DNA from: Vallitaleaceae bacterium 9-2
GTDB lineage: Bacteria; Bacillota; Clostridia; Lachnospirales; Vallitaleaceae
Direction: 5' to 3'
NCBI GenBank assembly: GCA_038396585.1
Contig: CP121691.1
Location: 1,364,001-1,428,000 of the forward strand
DNA: 64,000 nt
The notes under the pieces are model-generated. The model had not been told where the DNA came from. It made no database searches and saw nothing but the letters and a program-made list of their open reading frames with translations. Below are positions 17,974 through 25,742 of the stretch, one piece after another. Each line of letters begins with the position of its first letter. The first letter of the stretch is position 1. Made by a program: the position numbers and the translations under genes.

Positions 17974-18750
17974 ATGATGAAATTGGAAAAAAAAGACATG
18001 CAAGGGATTGCCCCCTTATTTAAACACTTAACAGATACGGTAATCTTATCATGTCTACAAGGATATATGGGACAAGCGTGGGCAGATCAGCGGGACCAAC
18101 CCACTTGTGCACAGATAATTGTAGGTGACTTTTGCTTTTTTGCAGGGGATAGCTCATGTTCACAGGCGCGGGTTTTAGTTGAGAATATACCAAAAGAATG
18201 TGGAGATTCACTCTATATGATTTCGGGAGATGAAGGATGGGAAAACCTTGTTGAACAGACCTATGGTAATCGTTGTAGACGTTTTGAACGCTACGGGTTT
18301 TACAAAGGTAATGAAAAATTTGATGTGCAGCAACTTCAAGGATATATAGATCGATTATCTCCAATGTACGAGATAGTACCTATAGATTCAAAGATTTATG
18401 CGTTAGTAAAAGAAAATGTGTGGTCAAAAGATTTTTGTGCCCAGTTTTCATCCTATGAAGAGTTTAAACAGCTGGGACTGGGATTTTGCGTGCTACATAA
18501 TAATGTTGTGGTTTGCGGTGCATCGTCATATTCAGTGTATGATGAGGGTATTGAAATCGAGATAGCCACAAAGGAAGGGTATCGACAGCAGGGACTAGCA
18601 ACTGCATGTGCAGCACAGCTGATTTTGACATGCTTAAGTCAAGGCAAATACCCAAGCTGGGATGCAGCAAATAAAACATCTGTAGCTTTGGCTACAAAAT
18701 TAGGGTATCGTTTTGATAAAGCCTATACCACGTATGAAGTATATAGATAA
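17974..18750 (+). CDS. GNAT-type acetyltransferase (PF12746-like)
   Basis: Start placed at ATG 17974 (ATGATG), with AAAGGTGAA just upstream; the open frame extends further into the previous gene. The 258-residue protein has an N-terminal partner domain with CFFAGD and MISGDEGWENL, then a GNAT core: FCVLHNNVVVCGASSYSVYD, IEIEIATKEGYRQQGLATAC (acetyl-CoA loop R-Q-Q-G-L-A) and WDAANKTSVALATKLGYRF. This layout matches the GNAT_acetyltran family (PF12746), which includes the zwittermicin self-resistance protein ZmaR. Acetylation of a small molecule is plausible, not shown. Confidence 0.8.
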   Translation: MMKLEKKDMQGIAPLFKHLTDTVILSCLQGYMGQAWADQRDQPTCAQIIVGDFCFFAGDSSCSQARVLVENIPKECGDSLYMISGDEGWENLVEQTYGNRCRRFERYGFYKGNEKFDVQQLQGYIDRLSPMYEIVPIDSKIYALVKENVWSKDFCAQFSSYEEFKQLGLGFCVLHNNVVVCGASSYSVYDEGIEIEIATKEGYRQQGLATACAAQLILTCLSQGKYPSWDAANKTSVALATKLGYRFDKAYTTYEVYR

Positions 18751-18775
18751 TCTTGTGAAGGATAGAGGAAAAATT

Positions 18776-19423
18776 ATGGAAGTCAATGAAAAAATCACGA
18801 AAATATATATGAGTGCCATTTTTTTATATCTTATTATATTAGTTACTGCAATGACAACACTTTGGTTGGGAACATCAAAAATTTTACCTGTAGTGGTAGT
18901 TCTTTGGGTGATTTTAGTCATTCCTTTATATTATGCACTTAAAACGATACAAGCAACAGGGATATATTTGTTGATTAATGGAATTATCAGCGGGATAACC
19001 GTAGCGATTTTTCATGTGCACTTTGATATTGAAGGAATGATTCATCCATTAGTTGCGGTTGGTTTTATCGGGCTCATTCTTGTTAATAGTCTGAGCATTC
19101 GCCACGGTGATACTAAACGAAAAATAGCGGCAATATATATTGGACTGGGCGTAGTAGGTCTGATTATAGGAGGCTATCTAACATTTATGGAAAGAGCGCA
19201 GGGAAGTTGGGTTTTGTTTTCAGCAGTTATTGTTCTGTGTATTAACATATCCATGTACTATTGGCTAAAGCAAGGACGTGTTCAACAGCTAGAGCGAATA
19301 ATACGTCATTATAATATGTTAATATTTGGCGGTATTCTTTTTGTTATCCTCACATCGGTGACAGAAGGCGAAAACCTTGATTTTTTTGGAAGCTATTCGC
19401 AAGATACTCAAAAAAAGAATTAA
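18776..19423 (+). CDS. Multi-pass membrane protein of unknown function
   Basis: Start placed at ATG 18776 behind AGAGGAAAAATT; an upstream ATG in frame lies inside the GNAT gene. The 215-residue product has about seven hydrophobic helices, including IFLYLIILVTAMTTLWLG, VVVVLWVILVIPLYYAL and IAAIYIGLGVVGLIIGGYL. It resembles no family I recognise. No transporter motif is seen. The start lies 25 bases after the GNAT stop, suggesting cotranscription. Confidence 0.6.
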   Translation: MEVNEKITKIYMSAIFLYLIILVTAMTTLWLGTSKILPVVVVLWVILVIPLYYALKTIQATGIYLLINGIISGITVAIFHVHFDIEGMIHPLVAVGFIGLILVNSLSIRHGDTKRKIAAIYIGLGVVGLIIGGYLTFMERAQGSWVLFSAVIVLCINISMYYWLKQGRVQQLERIIRHYNMLIFGGILFVILTSVTEGENLDFFGSYSQDTQKKN

Positions 19424-19458
19424 ATGCAATATAGATAAGTAATGAAAGTAGAGAAATT

Positions 19459-20277
19459 ATGGATGAAAAAACATTGATTCAAAAGACGCAACAACCAATA
19501 ACAATAAAACATATAGTTTCAGGTTTAAAAAACATGGGTATTACACCACGAGACAGACTGATTGTACATACATCTTTGTCAAGTCTGGGCTGGGTATGTG
19601 GAGGCGCTCAGGCGGTAATTATGGCGTTGATGGAAGTGCTTAATGAGGAAGGGACATTAGTTATGCCAGCCCATAGTGGCGACTGGAGCAATCCGGAAGA
19701 ATGGGAACATCCTCCGGTACCCAAAGAATGGATATCGATTATTCATGAAAATATGCCGGCATTTGACCCTGCTATTACTCCAACTCGCGGTATGGGACGT
19801 GTAGCAGAGCTGTTTCGAACGCTTCCAGGAACACTGCGTTCCAATCATCCACAGGTTTCATTTGCCGCTAATGGGAAAGATGCACACGAGATTACTAAAG
19901 AACATCCACTAACACCACAGCTTGGTATAAAGTCGCCTCTTGGAAAACTCTATGAACTGGATGCAAAAGTGTTATTACTGGGTGTAGGATATGACTCATG
20001 CACAAGTTTTCATCTTGGAGAAGCATTAATCCAGGAGATGCCAGTAGAGCAATTAGGTACTTCGGTTTTTGAAGAAGGAAAACGGGTTTGGAAATGGTTC
20101 GAAGATGTTGTCTATGATTCAGAGGACTTCATAAAAATAGGAGAAGCTTTTGAAAAAGAACATGTGGTCCAAAGTGGCTATATCGGTATGGCGCCGTGTA
20201 AATATTTTTCGATGCGTGAGGGCGTGGATTTTTCTGTTCAATGGCTAAAAAAGAACAGGGAACTAAGGAGAGTATGA
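19459..20277 (+). CDS. AAC(3)-family aminoglycoside N-acetyltransferase-like protein
   Basis: ATG 19459; the ribosome binding site is weak (AGTAGAGAAATT). The 272-residue protein follows the Antibiotic_NAT family from end to end: VHTSLSSLGWVCGGAQAVI, GTLVMPAHSGDWSNPEEW, FDPAITPTRGMGRVAELFR, SNHPQVSFAANG and LLLGVGYDSCTSFHLGE. The family uses acetyl-CoA with a His-Glu-Thr/Cys type site to acetylate the 3-amino group of aminoglycosides; chromosomal members such as YokD in Bacillus bind acetyl-CoA but confer little resistance. Whether this one confers resistance cannot be told. It is followed 13 bases on by the VanW gene. Confidence 0.85.
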   Translation: MDEKTLIQKTQQPITIKHIVSGLKNMGITPRDRLIVHTSLSSLGWVCGGAQAVIMALMEVLNEEGTLVMPAHSGDWSNPEEWEHPPVPKEWISIIHENMPAFDPAITPTRGMGRVAELFRTLPGTLRSNHPQVSFAANGKDAHEITKEHPLTPQLGIKSPLGKLYELDAKVLLLGVGYDSCTSFHLGEALIQEMPVEQLGTSVFEEGKRVWKWFEDVVYDSEDFIKIGEAFEKEHVVQSGYIGMAPCKYFSMREGVDFSVQWLKKNRELRRV

Positions 20278-20290
20278 GAAAGGAGCTGTT

Positions 20291-21142
20291 ATGGCAAGAA
20301 AGCTGTTTTGTGAACTCCATCCGCTAGCGTATAAGCTTGCTGTAATAAAAGGGATTCTGTGTCGAAAAATTACATGGATTAAAAATAGTAGTCAATATGC
20401 AAAAACTTTTTCGGAAGATAAATTACCACAAAAAATATACACACATTCCTCGTTGATACGAAGAAAATTAGGGGATGTAGATATGCGCCTTCAAAACAAC
20501 AAAGCTATTAATTTGAGCCTAGCAGCGCCTAAAATTAATGGAGTGTTGATTCAGCCAGGTGAAACCTTTTCGTTTTGGCGACTTGTGGGAAATTGTAGTG
20601 AAAAAAAGGGCTATAAAGAAGGACTAGTTATAAAATCAGGAAAAATTAGTCAAGGAATCGGAGGTGGGATGTGTCAGCTAAGCAATTTAGTCCATTGGAT
20701 GATTTTACATAGTCCATTGACCATTGTAGAGCATCACCATCATAATCAAATTGATATGTTTCCGGATTTTGGACGCCAAGTTCCTTTTGGGAGCGGAACG
20801 TCTATAATGTATAACTATTTAGACTATCAGGTGAAAAATGAGACGGATCAGACGTTTCAATTAATTGTATATACGACAGATACCCATCTTTGCGGGGAGC
20901 TAAGAAGTGAACGTGAACTTAGCCATTCATATCATGTATATGAAGAGAACAGCTGGTTTGTTAAGGAGCCAGATGGATATTATCGTACTAATGAGATTTA
21001 TGTCAAAATAGTCAATAAGACGACAGGTGATGTAATAGCTAGACATAGGATTATTAAAAATTATTCTAAGGTAGTGTATGATGCAGAATTTATTCCCCTC
21101 GATAGAATAAAAGAGAAAAATTATAATGTAAGTGAAGCATAA
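20291..21142 (+). CDS. VanW family protein
   Basis: ATG 20291, with AAAGGAGCTGTT upstream. The 283-residue protein has the VanW core (INGVLIQPGETFSFWRLVG, then ISQGIGGGMCQLSNLVHWMI, then HHHHNQIDMFPDFGRQVPFG), with G-G-G-M-C-Q. The extended VanW-like group is cytoplasmic or surface-associated; this copy lacks a clear signal peptide. VanW was named from glycopeptide-resistance clusters but its activity is unproven, and here it is not accompanied by vanRS or vanHAX. The downstream terminator at 21,159 ends this plus-strand block. Confidence 0.85.
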   Translation: MARKLFCELHPLAYKLAVIKGILCRKITWIKNSSQYAKTFSEDKLPQKIYTHSSLIRRKLGDVDMRLQNNKAINLSLAAPKINGVLIQPGETFSFWRLVGNCSEKKGYKEGLVIKSGKISQGIGGGMCQLSNLVHWMILHSPLTIVEHHHHNQIDMFPDFGRQVPFGSGTSIMYNYLDYQVKNETDQTFQLIVYTTDTHLCGELRSERELSHSYHVYEENSWFVKEPDGYYRTNEIYVKIVNKTTGDVIARHRIIKNYSKVVYDAEFIPLDRIKEKNYNVSEA

Positions 21143-21158
21143 AGGGAAGTATTCTATA

Positions 21159-21204
21159 AAAAAACCACATGATAAAGGCAAAGCATTTTATCATGTGGTT
21201 TTTT
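21159..21204. terminator. Bidirectional intrinsic terminator
   Basis: A long stem, AAAAAACCACATGATAAA (21159-21176) with TTTATCATGTGGTTTTTT (21187-21204), has an A-run on one side and a T-run on the other. It sits between convergent genes, the VanW gene (plus) and the ADP-ribosylglycohydrolase gene (minus), and should stop both. Confidence 0.9.
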
Positions 21205-21211
21205 GTGAGAC

Positions 21212-22084
21212 TTATATGAGTACTTGATTTAAAGATTCTTCAAGCGTTTTAAAAGAGTTAAGTCCGTGGACCCAATCCTTGGGTAGTTCATGATAGCCGT
21301 CCCTAGCTCCATATAACATGCCAAGGACCATACCTCTAGCTGCACTATCACCGCCGGCATAGGTGTTTTGAATAAGCGCTGATTCAAGAGTCTCTTCATT
21401 TAGCGCAATCGTTAAAACAGCAGGTAATGCAAAAGGCGAATGGCAATTTTGACCGATGGCTTTAATGCGCTCAACTATATTATCTGGACGAACACGTGCC
21501 TCATTATAGGATTGTGCAATAAATGGATCAATATCTTTATGGGATAGTAAACTTGTCTCAATAGAAGTTCCATGAAGAACATCTTTTAATACGCGGATAA
21601 GATAGCGAGCAATTGTTAATAATTGTGGGTCCGTATGTGTTAGGCGTATTTGATCAAGTATGTCTTCTTCTTGAATATCTTCAAGAGCAAACAGTGGTGC
21701 ACTTCGAGCAAATCCACCTAATTCATCGCTATCTGAGCCGCGATTGCTATCTTGCAGGCGCTTTAACGATTCTTTGGAGGCCGCGTCAACATATATATCG
21801 CTGTTTGTCATTAAGGTTATCCACTCTTTTTTAAACGCATCGATATGGAAATCTTTATGTTTTGCGATGGATTTAAGCAAAAGTAAAGCCTGGTCTCCAT
21901 AATGGGTAAAATCTCCTGCGGATTTATTCGGATGAAAATTAGTATGTCGAGGATCGGTATAACTGGAAATTGGTGCAAAATGTTGCTGTATTTTTGAAGT
22001 GTCATATATCCAGTGAGGGCCTAGCGCTATGGCATCGCCGATAAAGGCGCCGTAGATTAAGCCTTTAATAGTATTTTTATTCAT
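21212..22084 (-). CDS. ADP-ribosylglycohydrolase-family protein (divergent metal site)
   Basis: ATG at 22084 (minus), ribosome binding site AAAAGGAGGT. The 290-residue protein starts with IKGLIYGAFIGDAIALGPHW, the ADP_ribosyl_GH signature. Canonical DraG/ARH enzymes use a D-D-T pair after the first helix and a G-D-T-D-T near the C terminus to hold two magnesium ions; here these read THYGDQALLL and AGGDSAARGM. Some metal ligands are therefore absent, as in the non-canonical subgroup that also includes crystallin J1-like proteins. The fold is assigned with confidence; de-ADP-ribosylating activity is not. Confidence 0.85.
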   Translation of the reverse strand: MNKNTIKGLIYGAFIGDAIALGPHWIYDTSKIQQHFAPISSYTDPRHTNFHPNKSAGDFTHYGDQALLLLKSIAKHKDFHIDAFKKEWITLMTNSDIYVDAASKESLKRLQDSNRGSDSDELGGFARSAPLFALEDIQEEDILDQIRLTHTDPQLLTIARYLIRVLKDVLHGTSIETSLLSHKDIDPFIAQSYNEARVRPDNIVERIKAIGQNCHSPFALPAVLTIALNEETLESALIQNTYAGGDSAARGMVLGMLYGARDGYHELPKDWVHGLNSFKTLEESLNQVLI

Positions 22085-22104
22085 GAAAATACCTCCTTTT
22101 AATC

Positions 22105-22126
22105 AATAATGGTTATCATTAGTATA
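22105..22126 (-). promoter_or_regulatory. Promoter -10 and Fur-like box of the ADP-ribosylglycohydrolase gene
   Basis: On the minus strand TATACT (22121-22126) is a good -10, followed immediately by AATGATAACCATTATT (22105-22120), which matches 14 of 16 positions of the Fur-type core AATGATAATCATTATC. The position, covering the transcription start, would suit repression. The -35 is poor. Whether Fur, Zur or PerR would bind cannot be told. Confidence 0.35.
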
Positions 22127-22137
22127 ACATAAAAAGA

Positions 22138-22166
22138 TTGAGAGTTTCTATGGAATATGATAAACT
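22138..22166 (+). promoter_or_regulatory. Predicted sigma-A promoter for the gene at 22,235
   Basis: TTGAGA (22138-22143), a 17-base spacer and TAAACT (22161-22166). It lies about 70 bases upstream of the start codon in the divergent gap with the ADP-ribosylglycohydrolase gene. Confidence 0.4.
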
Positions 22167-22234
22167 TTCCTATATTGCAAAATACATTAAAGATATAAGA
22201 TATAGAATTAAGATAAAGAAAGTAGTGAAATTGA

Positions 22235-23176
22235 ATGAAATACATAAAATGGCTATTGCTAATCGTTGCTTTAATTTCGATACTCTACATAGGCAAAGAA
22301 TTTTTTGCAAGAAATATGATGGTGAAAATTGATGACAATTTATCGATAGAATATATTCGACCAAAAAATGGTATGACTTTAACCTTTGGATCCGGTGGGA
22401 TAAATCAAATTACAAGTATTGAATCCTTTGAGAATTATGAAAATATATTCCTGCAAGTTCTTAAACGTCCAAATAGACGATTTATTACAACAACGGATTG
22501 GATAGGACCCATTATTTTTAGTACACTCGATAATGTCGGTAAGCAAAGACAAGAAGCCTTTACCGGAGGATGGCATGGATTAAAAGAAGGAGAGGACCAA
22601 GTTCCTACGGCGACAGAAACGGGGAGGCGTATTTTTGTTGATGAACAATTGATAACAAAAAAAGGGAATTTTGTAGGACAAAAAGTAACACTCGAGGTGA
22701 CAAATCAGATTAATGCATATAATAGCCAGAATCGCTTTTCACTAGAGGAAACGGTAACATATACTATACACCCGAATAAAGAAATACAGGTTCGTGTCAG
22801 TTTAAAGGCTTTAGAAGCAATAAGAGTTAGCCGATATTATGGTATGCAAGTCATTTTACCACCAGGTTATGAGCATATTTCATATATTCGAAAAGGCAAT
22901 GTTATCGGAGAGTTCAATCAATTAGAAGAGACATATAATGCAGCATATACACCTGTAGATTCAATTGTAATTAGTGATAAGATAGAGGGAAACAATATAT
23001 ATGCCTCAATAAATTTAGAAAGTGACATCAATAATTTTCTATATAAGAAAGATGAAGAACCTTATGCATTTACGACAAATGACCGAAAGTCCTACTTTAA
23101 TATCATTAACGGGATACCTTTATACTTAAATCAAGGGGAAGTGTTTGAGTGGGAGGGTATGTATCGTTTTGATTAA
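22235..23176 (+). CDS. Exported or membrane-anchored beta-rich protein, unknown
   Basis: ATG 22235; the ribosome binding site is weak (AAAGTAGTGAAATTGA). Residues 4-22 form a hydrophobic anchor (IKWLLLIVALISILYIGKEF), so the 313-residue protein is probably held on the outer side of the membrane. The rest is predicted beta rich, with strands such as FSLEETVTYTIHPNKEIQVRV joined by turns, reminiscent of a galactose-mutarotase-like sandwich, but no catalytic motif is recognised. It ends one base into the following ORF region and probably shares its transcript with the small gene at 23,197. Confidence 0.6.
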   Translation: MKYIKWLLLIVALISILYIGKEFFARNMMVKIDDNLSIEYIRPKNGMTLTFGSGGINQITSIESFENYENIFLQVLKRPNRRFITTTDWIGPIIFSTLDNVGKQRQEAFTGGWHGLKEGEDQVPTATETGRRIFVDEQLITKKGNFVGQKVTLEVTNQINAYNSQNRFSLEETVTYTIHPNKEIQVRVSLKALEAIRVSRYYGMQVILPPGYEHISYIRKGNVIGEFNQLEETYNAAYTPVDSIVISDKIEGNNIYASINLESDINNFLYKKDEEPYAFTTNDRKSYFNIINGIPLYLNQGEVFEWEGMYRFD

Positions 23177-23196
23177 TGGACAAGGAAGGAGACACA

Positions 23197-23577
23197 ATGA
23201 TACGCGCATTTTCCGGGAAGTATATTCTATTTGAAGATGAGAAGAATAAAAGAAAAGACCACTTTATTGTAATAGAAATCCTTAATAGAAAAATGGATAC
23301 GATACAAGTAATTGTTTGTAATGAGACGGATTTAGTTTTGGCAATGGTTGTCGACAACATAACAGAAATCCGAGGATATCATCATTATCAACCAAAGGCA
23401 GATACGGTAGCTGCTTTTGGCATTGGAGGATTGAGTAAGTTAAGAACAGACCATAAGGAAGGGATGCTAGAAGGCCTAGCGGCGCAAAGACATATAGAGT
23501 ATAATCAGTTTGCTGTTAACTTTGGAAAAGGGTTACTACAAGCGGATGAAATGTATGTTCAGTTTGTAGATAAATAA
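23197..23577 (+). CDS. Hypothetical protein, 126 aa
   Basis: Start placed at ATG 23197 because AAGGAAGGAGACACA precedes it; an earlier ATG at 23176 overlaps the stop of the upstream gene. The small soluble protein (ending in EMYVQFVDK) has beta strands KYILFEDEK, HFIVIEILNRK and IQVIVCNE then a Gly-rich FGIGGLSKLRTDH. No family is recognised. The 20-base gap from the upstream gene suggests translational coupling. Confidence 0.55.
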   Translation: MIRAFSGKYILFEDEKNKRKDHFIVIEILNRKMDTIQVIVCNETDLVLAMVVDNITEIRGYHHYQPKADTVAAFGIGGLSKLRTDHKEGMLEGLAAQRHIEYNQFAVNFGKGLLQADEMYVQFVDK

Positions 23578-23578
23578 A

Positions 23579-23607
23579 CCCACCATGACGTTTGAAGCCA
23601 CGGTGGG
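23579..23607 (-). terminator. Hairpin between convergent genes, possible lysA terminator
   Basis: CCCACCATGAC and GCCACGGTGGG can pair with one mismatch (23579-23607). On the minus strand it is followed by a TTTATTTAT stretch, so it could end the lysA transcript. It is weaker than the 21,159 terminator. Confidence 0.5.
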
Positions 23608-23619
23608 AAATAAAAAGCA

Positions 23620-24876
23620 TTAGAGATTAAAATTGCGTACAAGATCTTCGTAAGTATCACGACGTCGAATAAGATGATCGTTGCCATCACAGTCAATCAA
23701 AACTTCGGCAGGACGTAAACGATTGTTATAGTTGGAAGCCATGCAATATCCATATGCACCAGCATCTAAGACACCGAGAATATCTTTTTCCATTATTTGT
23801 GGTAGAAGACGGTCTTGTGCTAAGATGTCTCCACTTTCACAGATGTTTCCTACGAGTGTAACAGGATGGGAATTTTTTGAAGGAATATTTTCTTTTCGAT
23901 ATACTTCAATGTCATGATGGCTGTCATACATTACCGGACGTTTTAGAACATTAAAACCAATATCAGTGCCTACATAGGTAATGCCGAAGTTTTCTTTGAT
24001 TGCATGGACTTCGCCGAGTAATACGCCGGCTTCAGCAACGACATAGCGACCGGGTTCGATTTTAAAAGTGACATCTTTTCCATAGTCCTTTGCAAAATCA
24101 TGTAAAACTTTGTCAAGGCGTTCACCAAGATGCTTAAGGTTAAGACGAGGTTCAGATGATAATTTTTTGTAAGGAATACCAAAGCCACCGCCCATATCAA
24201 TAAAATCAAGAGCCTCAAAGTTTTTAGCGATATCAAGGATGGACTGGGCACCCTCGATATATTTATCTCCATCCATAAACAATGAACCAATATGCTGATT
24301 AATACCGACGAGCTTAAGCGTGTAAGTTTCAAGAATTTTTTTAACAACAGGAATATCGTCGATTGCCACGCCAAACTTTGTTTTTTTACCGCCGGTAACG
24401 ACTTTTTCATGATGTCCTGCACCAACCCCTGGGTTGAATCGTATGCAAATTTTACCGCCGGGATTTAACTTTCCATACATTTCAAGTTGAGATAATGAAT
24501 CCACACTGATAGTGATGTCTCGTTCAATGGCAAACTGCATTTCATCGGCAGATACATTATTACTAATATATAGGATATCCTCGGGCTTAAAGCCAGCCAG
24601 TTCTTCAACATAGATTTCACCTGGACTCATAGCATCAGCATTTAAGCCTTCTTCTTTGGCGATTTTGAGCAAACTGAGATTTCCATTAGCTTTTACAGAA
24701 AAATTAACGGAAAAATTTTTATAGGTAACAAGATTTTTGAGTTCGCGACAGCGCTCACGAAAAATTGATTCATTGTAGACATAGAGCGGGGAACCATATT
24801 TTTCAACTAGTTCGATGGGAGAAGTGTTTCCATAAAAGTTATTGGCTTGTGTAACAGCATTATTTAATCCTAACAT
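23620..24876 (-). CDS. lysA: Diaminopimelate decarboxylase
   Basis: ATG at 24876 (minus), with AAAGGAGACACTAGC upstream inside the preceding gene. The 418-residue protein is a fold-III PLP decarboxylase: Lys62 in FSVKANGN is the PLP lysine, GVGAGHHEKV, then MGGGFGIPY (phosphate-binding Gly-rich loop), IEPGRYVV, and the dimer-interface Cys in GNICESGDILA. It removes CO2 from meso-diaminopimelate to make L-lysine, the last step of the pathway. One base separates it from the TrmB-type regulator gene, so the two form an operon. Confidence 0.95.
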   Translation of the reverse strand: MLGLNNAVTQANNFYGNTSPIELVEKYGSPLYVYNESIFRERCRELKNLVTYKNFSVNFSVKANGNLSLLKIAKEEGLNADAMSPGEIYVEELAGFKPEDILYISNNVSADEMQFAIERDITISVDSLSQLEMYGKLNPGGKICIRFNPGVGAGHHEKVVTGGKKTKFGVAIDDIPVVKKILETYTLKLVGINQHIGSLFMDGDKYIEGAQSILDIAKNFEALDFIDMGGGFGIPYKKLSSEPRLNLKHLGERLDKVLHDFAKDYGKDVTFKIEPGRYVVAEAGVLLGEVHAIKENFGITYVGTDIGFNVLKRPVMYDSHHDIEVYRKENIPSKNSHPVTLVGNICESGDILAQDRLLPQIMEKDILGVLDAGAYGYCMASNYNNRLRPAEVLIDCDGNDHLIRRRDTYEDLVRNFNL

Positions 24877-24877
24877 G

Positions 24878-25552
24878 CTAGTGTCTCCTTTCGGTGATAA
24901 GGGTTATTTCATCAATAATTGATTCGCGAATAATATGTACTAATGTTTCATTTTTTGAATATAAACATTGATGCAAAGTACCTGCAAGAATTTCTTCGGT
25001 ATCCGCGATGACTTTAATTGAAGCAAGTCGATCGGAATGATAGTAGGTGTGTTCGCCACAAGAAATATCTCTTGAAGATAAAATGACAACTTTGAGTTTT
25101 TTCTCACAAGCAATAATCAGCTCTTCTTCAATTTGATCTAGAATGTGATGATCAATAGACAAATATATTCGTGACTTTGCTTGAAGAACCATATTTTTGA
25201 GACGATCCAATATCGCATTCTCGCCAGAAACCGTTAAATAGGGTTCACTTGTTAATGGCTGTGTTGATAGACGCTCTTCAATTGAGGTGAGCACCTTGGA
25301 AAAGTCGCGTTTGGCATTAGCGATAAGATCTTCTTTGGAAATAGCAACATAGTGAACCGGATTACCATCAATAGTATATGCAAAGCCTTTGTCCACCAGA
25401 TTAGACAGCGACGCGTATGCATTTGAACGCGAGATGCCACTGATCTTTGCCGCTTCATATCCTGTCATGCTTTGTGATTGACAGAGATTAATATACAAAA
25501 TAGCCTCTTGTTGTGTTAAGCCTAATTTTTTCAAGGCTTCTTGTAGGTTCAT
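24878..25552 (-). CDS. TrmB-family transcriptional regulator
   Basis: ATG at 25552 (minus). The 224-residue protein has an N-terminal winged helix of the TrmB type (LGLTQQEAILYINLCQ, then TGYEAAKISGISRSNAYASL) and a C-terminal phospholipase-D-like effector domain (AKSRIYLSIDHHIL, LKVVILSS). TrmB-type proteins bind sugars or other small ligands and repress or activate genes. Here it lies one base upstream of lysA, so its ligand may be linked to lysine or cell-wall precursors; that is inference. A good palindrome covers its own promoter (see 25,575), pointing to autoregulation. Confidence 0.85.
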   Translation of the reverse strand: MNLQEALKKLGLTQQEAILYINLCQSQSMTGYEAAKISGISRSNAYASLSNLVDKGFAYTIDGNPVHYVAISKEDLIANAKRDFSKVLTSIEERLSTQPLTSEPYLTVSGENAILDRLKNMVLQAKSRIYLSIDHHILDQIEEELIIACEKKLKVVILSSRDISCGEHTYYHSDRLASIKVIADTEEILAGTLHQCLYSKNETLVHIIRESIIDEITLITERRH

Positions 25553-25574
25553 ATTGAAACCTCACTTTCGAGAT

Positions 25575-25600
25575 ATAGTGTTACTTCTTGGTACCACTAT
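25575..25600 (-). promoter_or_regulatory. Palindromic operator at the TrmB/lysA promoter
   Basis: ATAGTGTTAC (25575-25584), six bases, then GTACCACTAT (25591-25600): the arms match in nine of ten positions. The palindrome overlaps the -10 of the minus-strand promoter and the likely transcription start. The adjacent winged-helix regulator is the obvious candidate to bind it. No regulator binding has been tested here. Confidence 0.55.
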
Positions 25601-25624
25601 ACAGATAAAGAAAGGTTTTGTCAA
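25596..25624 (-). promoter_or_regulatory. Promoter of the TrmB-type regulator/lysA operon
   Basis: On the minus strand TTGACA (25619-25624), a 17-base spacer and TATAGT (25596-25601). It is a near-consensus sigma-A promoter; its -35 shares bases with the divergent rarA promoter. Confidence 0.7.
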
Positions 25625-25644
25625 TACCAAAATTATGCTATAAT
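25618..25644 (+). promoter_or_regulatory. rarA: Promoter of rarA
   Basis: TTGTCA (25618-25623) and a perfect TATAAT (25639-25644) with a 15-base spacer (16 if the -35 is read one base earlier). Its -35 overlaps that of the divergent TrmB/lysA promoter, so the two probably compete for polymerase. Confidence 0.6.
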
Positions 25645-25663
25645 ACAGGACAAAGCGACAATG

Positions 25664-25718
25664 TAGTCTTCTGTGCTTAGCGTACTCGCAATCCCTAAGT
25701 TCTTAGGAGCAAGGACTA
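25664..25718 (+). other. Predicted structured 5' leader of rarA
   Basis: The rarA mRNA leader can fold into a closed four-element structure: TAGTCTT (25664-25670) with AGGACTA (25712-25718), TGCT (25674-25677) with AGCA (25708-25711), a small hairpin GCG-TACT-CGC (25680-25689) and a hairpin CCTAA-GTTC-TTAGG (25694-25707). The ribosome binding site (GAAGGAG) and ATG lie just after it. It resembles no riboswitch class I know. Confidence 0.35.
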
Positions 25719-25742
25719 TAGAATGACAATGAAGGAGTAATC

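Noticed and set aside
19459-21142. Glycopeptide or aminoglycoside resistance island
   Set aside because: AAC(3)-like, VanW- and VanZ-family genes are common chromosomal families; vanHAX, vanRS and mobile-element genes are missing. Resistance cannot be claimed.
25664-25718. 6S RNA gene upstream of rarA
   Set aside because: The element is about 55 bases, whereas 6S RNA is near 180-200, and the sequence lacks the large open bubble.
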